Origin: an uncultured Clostridia bacterium
Lineage (GTDB): Bacteria; Bacillota; Clostridia; TANB77; CAG-465
DNA: 64,000 bases
Assembly (NCBI GenBank): GCA_934132895.1
Contig: CAKPAG010000004.1
Coordinates: 1 to 64,000 of the forward strand
Direction: 5' to 3'
The position numbers and the translations under genes were made by a program. Below, piece after piece: positions 35,844 through 46,645 of the stretch. Numbering within the stretch: position 1 is the first letter of the stretch; the number at the start of each line of letters is the position of its first letter. The notes under the pieces were generated by a model. It saw nothing but the letters and a program-made list of their open reading frames with translations, was not told the origin of the DNA and did no database searches.

Positions 35844-36278
35844 CTAAAATTCCCATTTTTCAGGTTTTTGAGCTTCATGATTATGCTCTTCACCTTTGTA
35901 TATTCTTACGTTTGTAAGCATTGTTCTACCTAAAGAATTTTTAGGTAACATTCCTTTGATAGCAAGCATTAATGCTTTATCAGAATTATTAGCCATTAAA
36001 TCACTATATTTAGTTTCTTTCATTCCACCAACATAACCTGAATGATGTCTGTAGATTTTTTGATTTAATTTATTACCTGTTAATATAATTTTGTCTGAAT
36101 TTAAAACTATAACATTATCACCACAATCTAAATTTGTAGTATAAGTTGGTTTATGTTTTCCTCTTAGTAATTTAGCAACTTCTGTAGCAACTCTTCCAAG
36201 TGGTTTGTTAGAAGCGTCTATAATATACCATTTTTTTTCGATTTCTTTAGCTTTTACACTATGTGTAGTATTATTCAT
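35844..36278 (-). CDS. rplM: 50S ribosomal protein L13
   Basis: 144 residues. KWYIIDASNKPLGRVATEVA, then LRGKHKPTYTTNLDCGDNVI, YRHHSGYVGGMKE and MLPKNSLGRTMLTNVRIY are all diagnostic. An AGGAGGAAAT site precedes the ATG. It heads the rplM-rpsI unit, with a consensus promoter about 85 nt upstream and a leader that may be regulatory. Confidence 0.97.
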   Translation of the reverse strand: MNNTTHSVKAKEIEKKWYIIDASNKPLGRVATEVAKLLRGKHKPTYTTNLDCGDNVIVLNSDKIILTGNKLNQKIYRHHSGYVGGMKETKYSDLMANNSDKALMLAIKGMLPKNSLGRTMLTNVRIYKGEEHNHEAQKPEKWEF

Positions 36279-36362
36279 AACTAAAATTTCCTCCTAAATT
36301 ACAAAATTTAGTCACGTAAAACTTTCCGGGGTTTAGTTTAAGTAACTATTTAATACCAATAT
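36279..36362 (-). promoter_or_regulatory. rplM leader (candidate L13-type leader RNA)
   Basis: The transcribed leader between the -10 box and rplM contains AAACTAAACCCCGGAAAGTT and a short pairing TAAATTTTG/TAATTTAG near the ribosome site. Bacillota rplM genes often carry an autoregulatory L13 leader; the G/C-rich patch in an otherwise AT-rich region fits that, but I cannot confirm the consensus fold. Confidence 0.35.
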
Positions 36363-36391
36363 ATTATACATAAAAAAACGTTAAAAGTCAA
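36363..36391 (-). promoter_or_regulatory. Sigma-A promoter for rplM-rpsI
   Basis: On the minus strand: TTGACT, 17-nt spacer, TATAAT. Confidence 0.75.
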
Positions 36392-36516
36392 TATATAATA
36401 AGAAAGTTTTTGAAAGTTTTGGAATATATATGTTAATTTCAAGATTTTGTATTGCAATTTAGTAAAATTTATAGTAATATTAGGGTGTATATAAATAAAA
36501 TTTGAGAGGTACGATT

Positions 36517-38136
36517 ATGGAAGATAATGATTATTTTTTAGATGAAATGGATCCGCAAAATATAGCAGCAGATCTTATGGATACAAAAGAAAAGGCTAGA
36601 GTTAATTCTTTAATAATGAAATTAAAAATGTACGATAATAACAAACAAGAATTAACTAATATTTATACATCTATTTTAGAAGATGATAATGTAGCATATT
36701 TACTTTTAAAATTAAGCCAGGACCCTATTTTTGTAAAACATTTTCCAGAATTTTACGTTAAAAATCAGTATGGTGAAGATGTTATAAACTGCCAACAAAA
36801 TTCACCTTATCATAAATATGGAGTATTCAGACATATTTTAACTACAATTGAATGTGTTGGAAATCCACAAATTCCAATAGGAAAATGGCAAAAAAAATTA
36901 TTAAAATGGACAATGTTACTTCATGATATTGGAAAACCATATGTAAAAGTAATACTTGATGATGGAACAGATAGTTTTGCAAAGCATGATGAAAAATCAG
37001 TTGAACTTGCTAAAGGAATTTTAGAAAGATTTCAATTTACAATGGAAGAAAAAAGAATTATATTAACTTTAATAAAATATCATGATAAGTATCTAAACGA
37101 AGGAGAAATTACATACGATAATATGAAGTTTTTGGCCTCAGAACTTAACAATAGTAAAGAGATGTTTTACCTTTTACTAGATGTAAAAGATTCAGATGCA
37201 AGAGCTAAAAATGTAGATGTATATAACAAATTTAAAATTGTCAAGAATAAATATATTGAATTTATAAATAAGTATATGAATTATGATGCTGAAATGTCAA
37301 AAGAAGAACAGGAAGAAAATGAACAAATAGCAGGTACTGTAGATTCTAAAAATTCAATAGATAGTATTTCAAAACCAGAACTTGATATGCTAATTGAAGA
37401 TGTCTTAAATAGAAGAAGGATGAAATCAGTTTATCAGCCAGTTATAGACTTAAAGGCAAAAAAAGTTTTTGGATATGAGTTATTTACAAGAATCGAAAAC
37501 ACTAGAAGCATAAGAATTGTAGATTTTATAAATTATACTAATCAAATAGGTAAGTATGAAAAAATACAGCAAGTTATGATGATTAATTCTATTGAATCTT
37601 TTGAAAATTTGGATCAAAAAGAATCTAATATGGCGTTTGTAAATTGTGATTTAAATAGTTATGAAAAATATGTTAATAAACCAAGACTTTACGATATGAT
37701 GGCAAGGAACAACATAGTATTAGAATTCCAAAATTATGAAAATAAAGATTTCGGTAAAATTCAAGAAATAATATCAAATATTCATAAAAATAAAGGAAAA
37801 GTTGCATTAGATAATTTTGGTATAGGAAGATTAACAATTGATGATATTAATATGTTTGATGTAGATTATATAGTTCCTGATATTTCACTAATAAGAGATA
37901 TTTTAAATGATCCTGAAAAGCAAAAATTCTTGCAAGAATTAGTAACATATTCAATATCTAAAGGATGTAAAATAATTGTTGTGGGTGTTGAAGATATTTC
38001 TACATTAAATTTATTAAAAAGAATAGGTGTTGAACTAGTACAAGGATATTATTTTTCTAAACCTGTTGAGGTAGTAAATGACATTAATTTAAATATAAAA
38101 AAAGTATTTGCAAATATTGATAATGAAAACATTTGA
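36517..38136 (+). CDS. HD-domain protein fused to a degenerate EAL (c-di-GMP phosphodiesterase-like) domain
   Basis: 539 residues. Residues about 80-240 form an HD phosphohydrolase domain like that of CCA-adding enzymes: HKYGVFRHILTTIE, WTMLLHDIGKPYVK (the HD pair), AKHDEKSVELAKGILERF and a late Asp in DVKDSDARAK. Residues about 300-530 resemble EAL: YQPVIDLKAKKVFGYELFTR has ELF in place of EAL, FVNCDLN is near the NxxD strand, ALDNFGIGRL has Asn for the second Asp of DDFG, and VGVED and VQGYYFSKP close the domain. The first Asp and the Glu remain, so activity is uncertain and nucleotide binding without hydrolysis is possible. Start at the ATG behind GAGAGG. It stands alone before recA. Confidence 0.8.
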   Translation: MEDNDYFLDEMDPQNIAADLMDTKEKARVNSLIMKLKMYDNNKQELTNIYTSILEDDNVAYLLLKLSQDPIFVKHFPEFYVKNQYGEDVINCQQNSPYHKYGVFRHILTTIECVGNPQIPIGKWQKKLLKWTMLLHDIGKPYVKVILDDGTDSFAKHDEKSVELAKGILERFQFTMEEKRIILTLIKYHDKYLNEGEITYDNMKFLASELNNSKEMFYLLLDVKDSDARAKNVDVYNKFKIVKNKYIEFINKYMNYDAEMSKEEQEENEQIAGTVDSKNSIDSISKPELDMLIEDVLNRRRMKSVYQPVIDLKAKKVFGYELFTRIENTRSIRIVDFINYTNQIGKYEKIQQVMMINSIESFENLDQKESNMAFVNCDLNSYEKYVNKPRLYDMMARNNIVLEFQNYENKDFGKIQEIISNIHKNKGKVALDNFGIGRLTIDDINMFDVDYIVPDISLIRDILNDPEKQKFLQELVTYSISKGCKIIVVGVEDISTLNLLKRIGVELVQGYYFSKPVEVVNDINLNIKKVFANIDNENI

Positions 38137-38175
38137 TAGTGCTAAATGAAAAAATAAAAATATTTGAAAAATAAC

Positions 38176-38204
38176 TTGACAAACTAAATTTTAAGTAGTA
38201 TAAT
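38176..38204 (+). promoter_or_regulatory. Sigma-A promoter for recA
   Basis: Perfect TTGACA, 17-nt spacer, perfect TATAAT. Confidence 0.85.
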
Positions 38205-38210
38205 CAATTT

Positions 38211-38222
38211 GAACAAATGTTC
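38211..38222 (+). promoter_or_regulatory. LexA (SOS) operator of recA
   Basis: GAAC-AAAT-GTTC, the core of the Bacillota LexA box GAACN4GTTC, placed just after the -10 box and over the expected transcription start, so LexA binding would block recA initiation. Confidence 0.85.
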
Positions 38223-38248
38223 TGAAAAAGATTGAGAGGGGAATTTAA

Positions 38249-39292
38249 ATGATATCTGAAGAAAGAAAAAAAGCATTAGATATAGCAATGGCACAAATCG
38301 AAAAAAATTTTGGAAAAGGTTCAGTAATGAAACTTGGCGAAGTTGGAAACGTTAATGTAGATTCTATTCCAAGTGGAGCATTAAGTTTAGATATTGCTCT
38401 AGGAATAGGAGGATTTCCAAGAGGAAGAATAATCGAAGTATTTGGACCAGAATCTTCTGGTAAAACAACTGTAGCATTACATGCTATAGCAGAGGCACAA
38501 AAACTTGGAGGAATAGCTGCATTTATAGATGCAGAGCATGCACTTGATCCAGTTTATGCAAAAAAATTAGGGGTAGATATTGACAATTTAATTGTAGCTC
38601 AGCCAGATACAGGAGAGCAAGCATTAGAAATTGCAGAACAACTTATACGTAGTGGTGCTGTTGATATTATAACAATAGACTCTGTTGCAGCTCTTGTACC
38701 AAAAGCAGAAATTGATGGAGAAATGGGAGACAGTCATGTTGGATTACAAGCTAGACTTATGTCTCAAGCATTAAGAAAATTAACTGGTGTTCTTAACAAA
38801 TCTAAAACAGTTGCAATATTTATTAACCAATTAAGAGAAAAAGTGGGTATTATGTTTGGTAATCCTGAAACTACTCCTGGTGGAAGAGCTTTAAAATTCT
38901 ACTCTTCTGTTAGACTTGACGTAAGAAAACAAGAAGCAATAAAAATTAATGGAGAAGTAGTTGGTTCTAGAACTAAAGTTAAAGTGGTAAAGAACAAAGT
39001 AGCACCTCCATTTAGAGAAGCTGTATTTGATATAGTTTATGGAGAAGGAATTTCAAATGAAGGATGTGTTCTTGATTTAGCAGTAGATTTAGACATTGTA
39101 GATAAAAGTGGAGCTTGGTTTGCATACAAAGGCCAAAAAATAGGGCAAGGTAGAGAAAATGCTAAGAGCTTCTTAAAAGAAAATCCTGACATAATGAAAG
39201 AAATAGAAAATAAAGTAAGAGAAAACTTTAATTTAGCCTTTGAAAAGAGCATGGGAGAAATAACAGGTGCTGATGAAGAGGAAGAAGAATAG
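38249..39292 (+). CDS. recA: Recombinase RecA
   Basis: 347 residues. Strand-exchange ATPase and co-protease for LexA. Walker [10 protein letters not shown], Walker B in [15 protein letters not shown], loop L1 [17 protein letters not shown], loop L2 around [20 protein letters not shown], and an acidic end (GADEEEEE). Regulated by the LexA box in its promoter. recX follows after 12 nt. Confidence 0.98.
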   Translation: MISEERKKALDIAMAQIEKNFGKGSVMKLGEVGNVNVDSIPSGALSLDIALGIGGFPRGRIIEVFGPESSGKTTVALHAIAEAQKLGGIAAFIDAEHALDPVYAKKLGVDIDNLIVAQPDTGEQALEIAEQLIRSGAVDIITIDSVAALVPKAEIDGEMGDSHVGLQARLMSQALRKLTGVLNKSKTVAIFINQLREKVGIMFGNPETTPGGRALKFYSSVRLDVRKQEAIKINGEVVGSRTKVKVVKNKVAPPFREAVFDIVYGEGISNEGCVLDLAVDLDIVDKSGAWFAYKGQKIGQGRENAKSFLKENPDIMKEIENKVRENFNLAFEKSMGEITGADEEEEE

Positions 39293-39304
39293 GAGATAAT
39301 TGTC

Positions 39305-39754
39305 ATGAGCTTTGAAGTAGCAAAAGAAAAAGCTTTTAGATATGTAGCATTATCCAAAAAGACGGCATTTGAAGTAAGAAAAAAACTTCAAAAAAGTGGT
39401 TTTGATGATGAAATAATTGAAAAAGTGATTTCGTATATGCAGAATTTAAAGTATATTGATGATGTAGAATATGTAGACGCATATATTAGACAATGTATGC
39501 GTCTACAAAACTATTCTATATTTGAGATAAAAAATAAACTTATGCAAAAAGGAATAGACAAATATTTATTAGAAGAAAAACTAGAAGAGTTATCTAATAC
39601 AGATTATGAAAAAAAATTGGCTCATAAATTATTATCAACTAAATTAAAACAAATGGAGCCTTTAAAAAAGAAACAATACCTATATAGAAGAGGTTTTAAA
39701 AATTTAGGAAGCTTAGTGAATTTCGAAAATGAAGATGTAGATTACTATGAATAA
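39305..39754 (+). CDS. recX: RecA regulator RecX
   Basis: 149 residues, at the short end for the family. Three-helix repeats are visible: AFRYVALSKKTAFEVRKKL, YVDAYIRQCMRLQNYSIFEI, LAHKLLSTKLKQMEPLKKKQ. RecX binds in the RecA filament groove and shortens filaments. It lies 12 nt after recA, so it shares SOS control. The start ATG has a weak AGGAG at the recA stop. Confidence 0.85.
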   Translation: MSFEVAKEKAFRYVALSKKTAFEVRKKLQKSGFDDEIIEKVISYMQNLKYIDDVEYVDAYIRQCMRLQNYSIFEIKNKLMQKGIDKYLLEEKLEELSNTDYEKKLAHKLLSTKLKQMEPLKKKQYLYRRGFKNLGSLVNFENEDVDYYE

Positions 39755-39765
39755 TAAAAATAATA

Positions 39766-39821
39766 TATGCAAGAAATGAATAAAATAGATTTTATGTTTT
39801 AGCAATTCTTGCATAATTTTT
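39766..39821 (+). terminator. Rho-independent terminator after recA-recX
   Basis: TATGCAAGAA pairs perfectly with TTCTTGCATA; the loop holds an inner AAAATAGATTTTAT pairing, then ATTTTT. Confidence 0.75.
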
Positions 39822-39891
39822 CTTCTATTTCTTGCTTTTTTTCCTTAATATGATAAAATATAGATAAATTTAATTTGGGAGTAGATGATAT

Positions 39892-40641
39892 ATGATAAAA
39901 GTACCAACAGCACATAATGAAGCTAAAAAAGGAGATATTGCAAACTTAGTAATAATGCCTGGTGATCCTTTAAGAGCAGAATATATAGCTAAAAAATTTT
40001 TAAAAGATGCGTTTTGCTATAATAAAGTTAGAAATATGTATGGTTTTACCGGGATGTATAATGATGTGAGAGTATCCGTTCAAGCAAGTGGAATGGGAAT
40101 TCCTTCAATGGGAATATATTCAAAAGAATTATACGAAGGTTATGATGTTGATTTAATTATACGAGTTGGAAGTGCAGGAACGTTAAATGAAGATATTAAT
40201 TTAATGGATATTATCATAGCAGAAAATGTAGACTCAGATTCAGAGTATAACACGCTTATAGGGCTAAATAAGGATACGAAAATAGTACCTACAAGTGAAT
40301 TATTAGATATTACAAAGAAAATAAGCGAAGAAAATTTAAAATATAAGAATGATATAAATATTAAATATGGTAAAGTATTTACCTCTGAAATTTTTTATGA
40401 TTCTAAAGAAAGATTAGAAAAATTAGACAAAGATAACAATATAGCCTTTGAAATGGAAACTTTTGCACTTTATTCTAATGCAATTTTTGCAAATAAAAAA
40501 GCATTAAGTTTACTTACTATTTCAGATCATTTACTAAGAGATGAACACTTAACATCTGACCAAAGACAAAATTCTTTTGATAAAATGATAGAAACAGCAT
40601 TACAGATATGTATTAGATATAACAAAGAAAGGAAAAAATAA
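39892..40641 (+). CDS. deoD: Purine nucleoside phosphorylase DeoD-type
   Basis: 249 residues. Phosphorolysis of purine (deoxy)nucleosides in salvage. Phosphate and base-site motifs: VIMPGDPLRAEYIAKKFL, IRVGSAGTLNEDI, AFEMETFALYSNA (nucleoside-binding Glu-Met-Glu) and LLTISDHLLRDE with the catalytic Asp. This is the hexameric DeoD branch. Its stop overlaps the scpA start (TAATG), linking the two genes. Confidence 0.92.
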   Translation: MIKVPTAHNEAKKGDIANLVIMPGDPLRAEYIAKKFLKDAFCYNKVRNMYGFTGMYNDVRVSVQASGMGIPSMGIYSKELYEGYDVDLIIRVGSAGTLNEDINLMDIIIAENVDSDSEYNTLIGLNKDTKIVPTSELLDITKKISEENLKYKNDINIKYGKVFTSEIFYDSKERLEKLDKDNNIAFEMETFALYSNAIFANKKALSLLTISDHLLRDEHLTSDQRQNSFDKMIETALQICIRYNKERKK

Positions 40642-41450
40642 TGACTGATATTATTTTAAAAAATAAGCAAAGATTTAAATTTACCTTAGAAAATTTTGAG
40701 GGACCTTTAGATTTGTTACTTCATTTGATTGTGAAAAATAAAATGAATATATTTGATATATCATTAAGTGAACTTACCGATGAATATATAGCATATATAA
40801 ACGAACTGAATGATAAAAATATAGAAGTGGCAAGTGAATTTGTAGTAATGGCATCAACTCTTTTAGATATAAAAGCAAGGAAACTGCTTCCTCAAATAAC
40901 ACCAAAAGATGACGAAGAAGAAGAGATAATTACAGAAGAGGATATTATAAAACAACTTATAGAATATAAAAAATACAAAGAAATATCTGGAGTTATATCA
41001 GAATTATATAGTAAGAATTTTGGAAGCTTTTCTAAGTCTATGGAAAAAATTAAATTTAAAAAGAAAATTGAATATACAGGGCAAGATTTTAAACCAAATG
41101 AAATATTTGATATATATAATGATATAATAAGTAGAAACAAGAATAAAATAAATAAAAACTCTGAAGAGATTAAAAAAATTGCAATATATGAAAAAATCAC
41201 TGTAAGAGATAAAGTAAAACAAATAGTAAATTATTTAAATGCAAATGAGCAAATGGTGTTTAATGAGATATTTAATCCTGTAAGTTGCAATAATATTGAA
41301 GTAGTAACCGCTTTTTTAGGAGCATTAGAGCTTAGTAAATTAAAACAAGTAGATATATCTCAAAACTATCTTTTCTCAGACATTAATATAACCAAAAAAC
41401 AAGATGCAGTAAACGTAAATTTTGATTTAGCATCATTTACAGAAGAATAA
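40641..41450 (+). CDS. scpA: Segregation and condensation protein A
   Basis: 269 residues. The kleisin subunit that bridges SMC heads. N-terminal motif FKFTLENFEGPLDLLLHLIV and the helix MASTLLDIKARKLLPQ are typical; the C-terminal winged helix ends NVEVVTAFLGALELSKLKQV-like (here NNIEVVTAFLGALELSKL). The start overlaps the deoD stop. scpB, which normally follows, is absent; a Fic gene is next. Confidence 0.92.
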   Translation: MTDIILKNKQRFKFTLENFEGPLDLLLHLIVKNKMNIFDISLSELTDEYIAYINELNDKNIEVASEFVVMASTLLDIKARKLLPQITPKDDEEEEIITEEDIIKQLIEYKKYKEISGVISELYSKNFGSFSKSMEKIKFKKKIEYTGQDFKPNEIFDIYNDIISRNKNKINKNSEEIKKIAIYEKITVRDKVKQIVNYLNANEQMVFNEIFNPVSCNNIEVVTAFLGALELSKLKQVDISQNYLFSDINITKKQDAVNVNFDLASFTEE

Positions 41451-41465
41451 AAAAAGGAGTAAACT

Positions 41466-42299
41466 ATGGATAGTTATTTGGAAAGAATAAAATATGAAAA
41501 AATAGGCGAATCCAAAAATGCAGATGAAAAACAACTAAACTGGAATATAGCTTTTGGTTTGCAAGCAGTTGATAATTTAACTCCTTCAAAGTATATGGTT
41601 AAGTTGGCTGAAGAAAATATACTGGGCAAAAAAAGCTATAATAAAGTTAAAGATGAGATAAATGAATATTATAACGTAGAAAATAATGAGGGAAGTTTAA
41701 ATAAAAAAGAGGAAGAAGCAGATAAGGTTTCATTACAAATAATGAAAATATTAAACGATAAGGCTTTTTCTTTTAATTATTTGACATTAAAAAACTACCA
41801 TAAAAGATTATTTCAAAATATAGATATCGGCATTGCAACAAAATTTATAGGTGAATTTAGAGACTATAATATAACAAAAAAAGAAGATATTTTACGTGGC
41901 GAAACTGTGCAATACGCTGATTTTTCAATGATAGAAGCAAGCCTTAAATTTGATTTTGAAGAAGAGTCAAAACAAAAATATACTATTATGTCTGATGATG
42001 AAAAGATTAATAGATTATGCACTTTTGTTTCAAACATATGGCAGGTTCATCCGTTTGGAGAAGGAAATACGAGAGTTACTGCAGTATTTATTCAAAAGTA
42101 TTTAAATAGCAAAGGTTTTAAAGTAAACAATGAACTTTTTAAAGATAATTCGTTATATTTTAGAAATGCTTTAGTTAGAGCAAATTATACTAATATATGC
42201 CAAGGTGTAGACGAAGATAAAAGGTATTTAAAGTTATTTTTTGAAAATTTGTTACTAAATAAAAATAATAAATTAGATAATAATGAGTTATACATATAA
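41466..42299 (+). CDS. Fic-domain protein with N-terminal inhibitory-type helix
   Basis: 277 residues. The Fic motif HPFGEGNTR is complete near residue 195, with the catalytic His and the phosphate-binding G-N-x-R, so it should transfer AMP (or another NMP) to a protein. FIGEFRDYNI lies before it, as usual. Residues 30-70 (FGLQAVDNLTPSKYMVKLAEE and GKKSYNKVKDEINEYY, given in pieces) look like a VbhA-type antitoxin segment fused to the enzyme, which would restrain activity. No separate antitoxin gene adjoins. AAGGAG site; 15 nt after scpA, followed by a terminator. Confidence 0.85.
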   Translation: MDSYLERIKYEKIGESKNADEKQLNWNIAFGLQAVDNLTPSKYMVKLAEENILGKKSYNKVKDEINEYYNVENNEGSLNKKEEEADKVSLQIMKILNDKAFSFNYLTLKNYHKRLFQNIDIGIATKFIGEFRDYNITKKEDILRGETVQYADFSMIEASLKFDFEEESKQKYTIMSDDEKINRLCTFVSNIWQVHPFGEGNTRVTAVFIQKYLNSKGFKVNNELFKDNSLYFRNALVRANYTNICQGVDEDKRYLKLFFENLLLNKNNKLDNNELYI

Positions 42300-42311
42300 A
42301 TCATAGAAAAG

Positions 42312-42351
42312 AAAACTCACGCAAACTATAAAAAAAACGCGTGAGTTTTTT
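42312..42351 (+). terminator. Rho-independent terminator after fic
   Basis: AAAACTCACGC pairs with GCGTGAGTTTT, followed by T. Confidence 0.85.
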
Positions 42352-42419
42352 CTACCTTTATGTGAGTAATTGAAAAAAGCATCAAAAATTCAAAAGTTTT
42401 TTCATATTTTTGAAAAAAC

Positions 42420-42448
42420 TTGACTATAATGATAAAAAAGAGTATAAT
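42420..42448 (+). promoter_or_regulatory. Sigma-A promoter for the AAA ATPase
   Basis: TTGACT, 17-nt spacer, TATAAT, 21 nt before the ATG. Confidence 0.65.
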
Positions 42449-42469
42449 TATTATAGTAGGAGGAATTTT

Positions 42470-43711
42470 ATGGAAAGAATAAATAGAGAAAGTTATTTAT
42501 CTATATTAAAAAATTTCAAAGACCAACAAATAATAAAGGTTATCACAGGAATAAGAAGATGTGGTAAATCAACACTACTCGAAATATTTCAAGATTATTT
42601 AAAAGAAAATGGAATAAAAGAAAATCAAATAATATCAATAAATTTTGAAGATTCAGATTATGAGGAATTGCAAGACAGAAAAAAATTATATGAATATGTA
42701 AAAGCAAAATTAGTAAAAGGAAAAAAGACATATGTTTTTTTAGATGAAATTCAAAATGTAAATGAATTTGAAAAAACAGTAGATAGTTTGTTTATAAATA
42801 AAGATGTAGATTTATACATAACAGGCTCAAATGCATATTTATTATCTTCAGAATTAGCGACATTGCTTACAGGAAGATATATAGAAATAAAAATGTTACC
42901 ACTATCATTTAAAGAATATTTATCAAGTTTTGAAGATAAAACAGATTTATCAAGAAAATTTAGAGATTATTTGAGATATAGTTCCTTTCCTCAAGCGGCC
43001 CAATTATATAAGATAAATCCAGAAAATATAAATTTGTTTTTAGATGGTATATATAATACTGTTTTATTTAAAGATGTAATGCAAAGAAAAGGAATAACGG
43101 ATAAAAATGTTTTAGAAAGAATTACAAAATATATATATGACAATATAGGAAATAGAACAAGTATAAAAAGTATAAGTGATAATATAGAAGGAATAGAAAG
43201 AAACTCATCATATAATACAATTTCAAATTATGTAGAAGCATTACTAGATAGTTATTTAATATTTAAGGCCAATAGGTATGATATTAAAGGAAAAGAATTT
43301 CTAAAAACTCAAGAAAAATATTATGCAGTAGATATCGGATTAAGATATTATATGTTAGGGCAAGGGTCTGGTAGAGATATGGGGCACATATTAGAAAATG
43401 TTGTATACCTTGAACTGTTAAGACGAGGATATGAAGTATATATAGGAAAATATGATGAGCTAGAAGTAGACTTTGTGGCAAGAAAACCGGAAAATACCAT
43501 ATACTACCAAGTAGCATTAACAACAAGAGGAGAAAATGAAGGGGACAATAAAATCTTAGAAAGAGAATTAACTCCTTTGAAAAAGATAAATGATAATTAT
43601 CCTAAATATATTTTGACTTTGGATGATGATTTAGATGCTGATTTTGATGGAATAAAAAAGATAAATGTATTGGATTGGTTACTTGAAAAAAATACTAATT
43701 TAAGTATATAA
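42470..43711 (+). CDS. AAA-family ATPase with DUF4143 C-terminal domain
   Basis: 413 residues. N-terminal AAA_14 module: Walker A GIRRCGKSTLL (about residues 25-35), Walker B YVFLDEIQNV, sensor LYITGSNAYLL, and Arg in LLTGRYIEI. The C-terminal DUF4143 domain resembles a restriction-endonuclease fold: HILENVVYLELLRRGYEVY and DELEVDFVARK carry the usual Glu and Asp/Lys pattern. Such proteins are very common and mobile in gut anaerobes, and their role is not known. The start is the ATG behind AGGAGG, twenty codons inside the longest frame. Single gene with its own promoter and terminator. Confidence 0.88.
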   Translation: MERINRESYLSILKNFKDQQIIKVITGIRRCGKSTLLEIFQDYLKENGIKENQIISINFEDSDYEELQDRKKLYEYVKAKLVKGKKTYVFLDEIQNVNEFEKTVDSLFINKDVDLYITGSNAYLLSSELATLLTGRYIEIKMLPLSFKEYLSSFEDKTDLSRKFRDYLRYSSFPQAAQLYKINPENINLFLDGIYNTVLFKDVMQRKGITDKNVLERITKYIYDNIGNRTSIKSISDNIEGIERNSSYNTISNYVEALLDSYLIFKANRYDIKGKEFLKTQEKYYAVDIGLRYYMLGQGSGRDMGHILENVVYLELLRRGYEVYIGKYDELEVDFVARKPENTIYYQVALTTRGENEGDNKILERELTPLKKINDNYPKYILTLDDDLDADFDGIKKINVLDWLLEKNTNLSI

Positions 43712-43714
43712 TAA

Positions 43715-43764
43715 AAAAGCAAAATATTAATGTATGATATGTACAGACGTATTTTGCTTTTTTT
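43715..43764 (+). terminator. Rho-independent terminator
   Basis: AAAAGCAAAATA pairs with TATTTTGCTTTT around a 24-nt loop, then T. Confidence 0.75.
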
Positions 43765-43941
43765 CATTTTAATTTTTTATCAGCTTTAATTTTTAAGTTA
43801 TAGCACCTTGTCAAATATTGTAAGATATAATCTAATAAAGAGAGTATTAACATAAACTTCCCAAGTTATAAATATATAAATAATATATCATTATCTATTG
43901 TGAAAGTTGGGTGAAAAAAACAGTTATTTTTATGCTATTTA

Positions 43942-45957
<2,016 letters not shown>

Positions 45958-46010
45958 AAGTTTGAAAACCTCAAAGATTAAAGAAATGCTTAAGTAGTAT
46001 AAATTATATT

Positions 46011-46058
46011 AAAAGAGCTTTAAATCAAAGAAATATACTTGATTTTTAAGCTCTTTTT
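46011..46058. terminator. Terminator after groEL, also facing the convergent gene
   Basis: AAAAGAGCTTTAAATCAA pairs with TTGATTTTTAAGCTCTTTT (one-base bulge), followed by T. Confidence 0.8.
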
Positions 46059-46064
46059 AAGTTA

Positions 46065-46502
46065 TTATTTTCTTAAGTAAGGAGTTAATTCCTTGATTAC
46101 AGTACATTGCAAATCAGAAAATGAGACTACTTTTTCCTTTAATTTTTCATCCATTTTAGGATTACTATTTAGTAGTTTTTGGCATTCTATATATCCCATA
46201 ATAGCACCCTGTATAAGCATTTCACTTATGTGTGAATTGCTACTATCCATTAAAGTATTCATTTGTATTCCTGTCCATCCCATTATCTTTTGAGCTATAG
46301 GTGTATCTTTTGGTTCTTCTTTTATACTTTTATATTCTTTGTGAACATTTTCTAGAAATTTTTCGTAAGCTTTTGATTGCTTTTTTAGTACTTTCTTAAA
46401 TTTTTCATCATCACTTTTCTCTATAACCACAGCGTATGAATCTTCTCCCATTTTTATAGCTTTATTTAAATCGTTTAATATTTTTAAATTATCTTTGTCC
46501 AT
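46065..46502 (-). CDS. Helical-bundle protein (ferritin-like, DUF2383-type candidate)
   Basis: 145 residues, almost entirely alpha-helical, with repeated heptad-like spacing: ILNDLNKAIKMGEDSYAVV, FKKVLKKQSKAYEKFLENV, NSHISEMLIQGAIMGYIECQ and a late helix ending LTPYLRK. Size and rhythm fit a four-helix bundle of the DUF2383/ferritin-like type, but the metal-ligand pattern is not clear. AGGAGGTT precedes the ATG. It lies between the groEL terminator and mtaD, about 140 nt from the end of mtaD, and reads in the same direction as mtaD. Confidence 0.5.
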   Translation of the reverse strand: MDKDNLKILNDLNKAIKMGEDSYAVVIEKSDDEKFKKVLKKQSKAYEKFLENVHKEYKSIKEEPKDTPIAQKIMGWTGIQMNTLMDSSNSHISEMLIQGAIMGYIECQKLLNSNPKMDEKLKEKVVSFSDLQCTVIKELTPYLRK

Positions 46503-46645
46503 AATGAAACCTCCTAAATATATAAGTATATTATGTGAAGGTAAAAAATTATTATACCAAATAACATTAAGATGTATATTCTTCTAAAGAATAAAAGAGC
46601 CAAAAAGAGTAGAAATGTATCAATTAATACATTCCCACTTCCTTG

